From NCBI GenBank assembly GCA_963575645.1, contig OY754464.1, positions 61,292,948 through 61,356,947 of the forward strand: a DNA stretch of 64,000 bases, read 5' to 3'. The notes under the pieces were generated by a model, which searched no databases, had not been told where the DNA came from, and was given only the letters and a program-made list of their open reading frames with translations. The translations under genes were made by a program, and so were the position numbers. Positions 58,911 to 64,000 of the stretch are shown here, piece after piece; the first letter of the stretch is position 1; the number at the start of each line of letters is the position of its first letter. Source of the stretch: Xanthostigma xanthostigma (Eukaryota > Arthropoda > Insecta > Raphidioptera > Raphidiidae).

Positions 58911-61043
58911 GAAGTAAAAATATATTATCTCAGAAATTATTTATAGAAGTTTTATTAAAAAATTGTACTAAGGAATTAGTCCTTGAATATATTTCTGAAT
59001 CACCTATAGAACAAATTGGTAAAAGTATCTACGTTTGAATATATGAAATATCTTCCATATTTCAGAATTATATCAATTAATATTTTTTTTATACGGAATT
59101 ACAAAGAATCATTTTAATAAAGTCAATTCAGCGTGAAAAATGAACGATGTTTCTAGTCTAATTAGCAGAAATAATTTGATTAAATATAATAAGTAATGAT
59201 TTATTCACATTACGACAATGTAAATCATATTGCAATATTATGTAAAGAAGAACTCAGTAATGAGTAATTACTTAATTTAAGCGAATTGTTTGCAAAAGGA
59301 ATAAATATATTTAACATAATCGTCTGATATAATACCACAAATTGTGTGAATAAACATGTAACAATAGTATGGTTTAATATACCGAATATTCTTGTTAAAA
59401 TGGTCATTTTCTGACATTTTAAGTACGTGTGCTTTAAAAATATAACGGCACACTGTATACATTAGAGGCCGAGAACACAATACTATTTTTACCGACAAAT
59501 CCACATAGAAAGCATATTAATAACGATATTCAAGTTCAAAAACACTAAAGTTATACTGCAGGGCATAGACTAAAAATTATATAAATATATATATTTTTTA
59601 TATTAACACAAAGTTACGGCAAAGTAAGGTTTTAATATAGATAAAACCGTTTCCTAATACGACTTTCAGCTTTAAATCTAGATTTTAATCCTAGCATTAT
59701 TTAAGGAAAGTTTTTTAGTTATTGGATGATTCTAAATCAAGATAACTATGATTAAAAGTGAACTAAAAAATGTCGGAAGCTACTCCAAATACCGGCACAA
59801 TTGCGTTTTAATAATATAATAAAAATGATTTTATGGAAAGGAAGTCAGCTTGTATTCCAAAATTATTATAATAAAAAAAAACTGTTACTATGTGCAATGT
59901 TACGAAAATAATAACGTAGTCATGAATAGTAATGATGCCAAATATATTAATGATGGGAGAAAGCACATGCATAAAATAGTTCAAACAGATTATATGGAAA
60001 CATTATTCAAACCATTACAATAAATAAACTATTGCACCACCACGCTATATGGCCGTAATGAGCCGTAGTTGTCGAAGAAGCAAAGGGAACTTTTTTCTGT
60101 TCCATGTTGATGAGTTCCTTAATATTCCAAAAAGTTTCTCCATGTTTCCAATAAAAAGTTATTGATTCTTGCATATTGTTTTCTTCGTGGTAACATAAAA
60201 AAAACGAGGAACTGTGAAATTAAACCTAGTTGGATGTTTTTGTTGCCATCGTGAAAACAATTTTTATATCACATTCCAAAAACTACTAAACCAAATTTTT
60301 TAACATTTAAAAAATAATTAAACATATACCATATTATGCTATGTCACGTATTAAATGTAGAGTATTACTATCAATCAGTTTGTTTACTTCTTATAATTTC
60401 ATTTATGTTAAATAAATGAAATAAAGGTACACAATTTTCGATCATTTATTTACATATTGACGTATGCGCAGATCGCACTATTTTAATAAATAAAAATAGC
60501 AACAATGCATCGATAAACGTTGAAATAGTGCAAACTGCCATAAGCAGACATTCTGAACGAAATTATTTTAAACTGAAACACTGAAATCAAGAATAAATAA
60601 AAAGTAAAATACAATAATATCGGACTGATAGTTTCAAAGAAAATGTTCGAAAGTAAAAAAAATTGCAATTCATAAAATCACCAGTTTTAACCAGAAAGAT
60701 TAAACTGTCGATTAATATATTTTTTGTGGAAGGAATAAACTAAATAAATAATTAAAAATATTATTGTGGTTCAAGTTTACTTTATCTACTGAAGACTTTG
60801 AAAATTTAAAGTCGTGTCAATAGACAGTGTCGACTGGCGTCGGTGACTAACGTAAATTTTCAATGATCCGTTCGCGCAGATGGACATGAGCGTCAGTAGT
60901 CAAGAAAAACGCTTATGGGGAAAGCAGCTAACTCGACCAACTGATGAGATATCGAAAAATTACGACAGTGCTGTCCACACGAAACCAATCACTGACGTCA
61001 GTCAAGTAACCCCAATCGAATCTCGTGTAAATGCTAATTAAAT
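58911..61043. other. Mostly gene-free AT-rich DNA
   Basis: Apart from the possible exon at 60007-60211 nothing gene-like was seen. Confidence 0.45.
60007..60211 (-). CDS. Possible orphan exon, unrecognised protein
   Basis: After a plausible acceptor (TTAATTTCACAG), an open stretch on the minus strand ends at TGA (60009-60007) and includes YHEENNMQESITFYWKHGE, TFWNIKELINMEQKKVPFAS and HYGHIAWWCN. Its W/H/Y/G-rich composition and even codon use stand out from the AT-rich flanks. I do not recognise the family, no partner exon was identified, and chance remains possible. Confidence 0.25.
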
Positions 61044-61399
61044 CTAAAGCTACGTACACAGTTGCACGCACGCATGCGGTGGGAAGCCACGCATATGCGT
61101 TCGTACTCAACTGAGTAGCGCTCTCTGCATTCGTTGCAAACTTATATCATCGCATATGCGTGCGTGCTCAAGTCGCTCCATCCATTCGCGGGAAAAATGT
61201 CAGATTTAATAAAATAACACAAATAAAACTCTTTTAGGAAGAACGACAGAAAAATCCGTTCAAATTGAGCGCGAACGCACAACTACGTTTCTTCGATGTG
61301 TGCCAAAAAACCGACACCATTCTGGCTCACGGTATGCGCTGCTCAAGTCATTCGCGAGAGGTAACGCATGCAGCGAGAGGTCTGTACGCAGCTTTAGAA
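61044..61399. mobile_element. GC-richer inverted-repeat element
   Basis: The left end TCTAAAGCTACGTACA and right end TGTACGCAGCTTTAGA are inverted repeats with one mismatch. Subterminal CGCATATGCG / ACGCATGC motifs recur. Target duplication was not resolved. Confidence 0.6.
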
Positions 61400-63596
61400 T
61401 CTATTTTGTTACAGCTGGTTATGAAAACTGTTGGTATTCATTTAGTAAAATAATGTATACTTTTATATGATAAATAAATTTAATTTTAGTTTTAAGATAA
61501 ATGGAAAAGGTAGAAGTTAATATATATATATATTTGATGCAAATTGTTTTTTAAACTTCAGTCCGATATTGTTATTGTAAGAGAGCAAACAAGAGAAAAT
61601 AAATCAAAATTAATTTTTGAACTTATTTTTAATTAAAATAACTGTGCAAAAAACTATTCAAGACAGAAAGTCAAGTTAACCATTTCTTAATTAAGTTATA
61701 CAAAGTGAATTGTGCATTCTTATATATAAAAAAACAATGTTATCGGTCGTGTATTATAAAATGTCTTATAATGAAATTTACTGGAAAGGTATTTAGTCTA
61801 TTAAACAAAGGTACGCGTCATTTCACAACGAAACTGAATGAATTATTTAACAATATTTAAGCGCCTTTTTGATGTTTTATACGATTTTGTTGTAAATATA
61901 TTAGGTAATTAATTTTCGGAGAAATTTTTCTACGTAATAAACTTAAAGCGGTGCAGTTAAATATTTATATCTATACAAACTAATTTTATAGATAAATGAA
62001 TATTATAAAAGTGTACAGTTTCCTTGTTTATCTACGGTCACGTTCATAACAGTTTTAAAAATTTATAACTTTTGTACACGGTACCCAATCAAAAAAATCC
62101 TTCGTCACATTGTAGATAATATTATAAAAAATAAATGTTATAAATTTTAATCAAATCGGTTGAGTAAATCTTGAGATATCATGTAGGTACACCGTTTTGA
62201 AAAATGTAGTTTCGAGAAAAACGCAAAAGAAAAAACTAACTGATTGAATGCTCTATGACTAGTCTAATATGAATTCGTTATTGCTATAACTTCGGTGATA
62301 GTTTGAATTTTGGAATAGTTAAACGCTTAAAATATTCTCAAAAGTATAAACAATTCATCTATACCCTAAATAAAACACGATTTTTTTAAAAATCTCAAGG
62401 TGGGGTAACCCTTTAAATAAAGATAAAAATAAAACAGGATGTGAATTAAAAATTAAAAACGGGATAGCAGCTTATTCTGGTTTATTTGAACTAATTCCAC
62501 TTTACCATATAGATTTGTTTTCCATTTTAATAGTTTTTACATGCTTTGTTTTGGCTTGCGTTAATTGAAGCATCATGCATTAAAAATACATACGTTAACA
62601 CAAATCATTACGATCACGACTTGGTCAACACGTTGAATTTGATTTTTTTATTGTTCATTTAATCATGTAGAAAATTAAAATTGTGAAACATATGGTAGTT
62701 AAATTACGGAATTATGTCATTTATATTACGTACTCTGTTAAAGTTAAAATGTCCGACATCAAAATAAAGATATACCTAGCCTTTGAATATTGAGTTAAGA
62801 GATTTTAACAAATTAAGTGTCCGATGAACGTAAAATGTAATTTATAACGTTAGTTGCAATTTTCCCAATTATTTAGCCTGATGAATAATGTTCTGCACAG
62901 CGACGAAATGCATATTGAAATAGGTCCAGCGCTTTTAAACTAAATCTCTAACAAACATTCAGACGCGAAAACGGGATTTTAAAGGTTAAGTTGCTCAAAA
63001 AGTTGATTTAAACATTTTTTATAACTATAGTTTTTGTCTTAGAATTTACTGTTTCTGAGAAAATTAGGAACGCTGTCTGAAATAAATGTTTGCAGCCATT
63101 CAAATATGATAATAATTTATTTCTAGATTGGTCAAAAAAGCCTCGCCAATTTTCTTACAGATATGATAAGACCCTCTGGGCTAAATTCATAAAATACAAA
63201 AAAAAGAAAACGATTATAAAATACCAACGCTCTACAAGTGTGGCCAAATATTGTTTGGGTATTTCCTACCAAATTCAATAACTGAATAAATATTGGCTTT
63301 CGTGCAGTGTATAATATTATTTACTTTTGATTATTGACATTTGACTGCTATAATAAACTTGTTATATGTATCTATGTTGCACATTGTTCACGCTTCAATG
63401 GCGCTGCACGCGTTCTTAAAATGCCACTTTTCAAATTTTTACTTTACGTGAAAATATGCAAATCTATTCTATACTTACAATCAAAACAATAACATTTCTA
63501 AACTGACAACACTCGATCATTAAAGAACGTTGTTATTCTTTTCCTTTTTCAATTTGTTTTTAGTCACAGCTGAAGACCAGACGAGTAAGACTGATG
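61400..63596. other. Gene-free AT-rich DNA
   Basis: No genes recognised. A 63-codon frame at 63090-63281 is lysine- and isoleucine-rich, without known motifs. Confidence 0.5.
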
Positions 63597-64000
63597 GCCG
63601 GTTTCTTCACTCTTGGTTATCTGCTAGGTAGAGGCACCTGGAAGATAACCAACAAATTCGGTTTTCTTCACAACTAAAAACTTCCTACCTGCCAGATAAC
63701 TTTAGCTGGTGGTCCAAGTACCAGATATCTGCCAGGTACGTGCGCGCATCTCATAACTATCTCTGCGCATGCGCCGCATCTGTCAAAAGTTTATTCTTAT
63801 CTCGGGTGTTGTCAAAGTGGTCACAGAGGTTAGAGAACACAGCCACTATAATTAATAATAACTGCAAGAGGAACGCTCTGTTTGACATTAATGCATTTTC
63901 GGATACAAGCAGTGATGAAGAAGAAAATAATATTAGACGTCCATACACTTTTCGTGAAAGGCCTAATCGAAAAATTGTTGTTATTATTATTTGTGTTTCT
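63597..64000 (+). mobile_element. 5' end of a DNA transposon, probably PIF/Harbinger, cut by the window end
   Basis: An abrupt change from AT-rich DNA to GGCCGGTTTCTTCACTCTTG, with (A)GATAACC / GGTTATC and CCAGATA subterminal motifs (GGTTATCTGCTAGGTAG, CTGCCAGATAACTT, CAGATATCTGCCAGGTA), is typical of a transposon terminus. It is followed by an open frame (about 63865-64000) encoding ALFDINAFSDTSSDEEEN and RRPYTFRERPN, resembling the acidic then R-P-x-x-F-R-E-R start of Harbinger nucleases. The other end is not in the window, so class and TSD are unproven. Confidence 0.5.

Noticed and set aside
1-64000. CRISPR arrays, bacterial operons, rRNA or tRNA genes
   Set aside because: No regular spaced direct repeats, no prokaryotic gene layout, and no tRNA A/B-box pair or rRNA core that I could identify by eye; a tRNA scan was not possible here.

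Overview
The window looks like nuclear DNA from an arthropod, most likely an insect. It is AT-rich, the genes are split by GT-AG introns, there is an RR-type cuticular protein gene, and most of the rest is DNA-transposon debris. I cannot assign an order from sequence alone. Five protein-coding genes can be reconstructed exon by exon with matching splice phases.

Layout. (1) 336-5644, plus strand: the 3' half of a lipin (phosphatidate phosphatase) gene whose 5' exons lie before the window; it ends in two alternative, homologous terminal exons. (2) 5645-11606: gene-free, with a pogo-like and a PIF/Harbinger-like element. (3) 11607-17336, plus: a complete PTCD2-like mitochondrial pentatricopeptide protein in seven coding exons, with a pogo remnant and a PIF-like element in its introns. 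(4) 17337-22557: gene-free, with three hAT-type elements carrying 8-bp target duplications. (5) 22558-30894, plus: a complete lysosomal beta-hexosaminidase (GH20) in eight coding exons, with at least five transposon relics in its introns. (6) 30895-32682: a pogo/Tigger remnant. (7) 32683-34140, minus: a small heat-shock protein with an intron directly before the ATG and a TATA promoter. (8) 36546-42926: an imperfect giant palindrome about 6.4 kb long, with a duplicated arm segment and a nested Harbinger insertion. (9) 42927-46703: further repeats. (10) 46704-51603, minus: a cuticular protein whose signal peptide is split by a 4.1 kb intron. (11) 51700-64000: no confident host gene, but several inverted-repeat elements, a perfect 84-bp-arm palindrome, one possible orphan exon, and the 5' end of another DNA transposon at the window edge.

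The five genes are unrelated housekeeping or structural genes with no operon-like logic. What stands out is the lipin terminal-exon duplication and the density of cut-and-paste transposons. By TIR and target-site duplication (TSD) these fall into pogo (TA), PIF/Harbinger (3 bp) and hAT (8 bp), and several retain short recognisable N-terminal or C-terminal transposase fragments.
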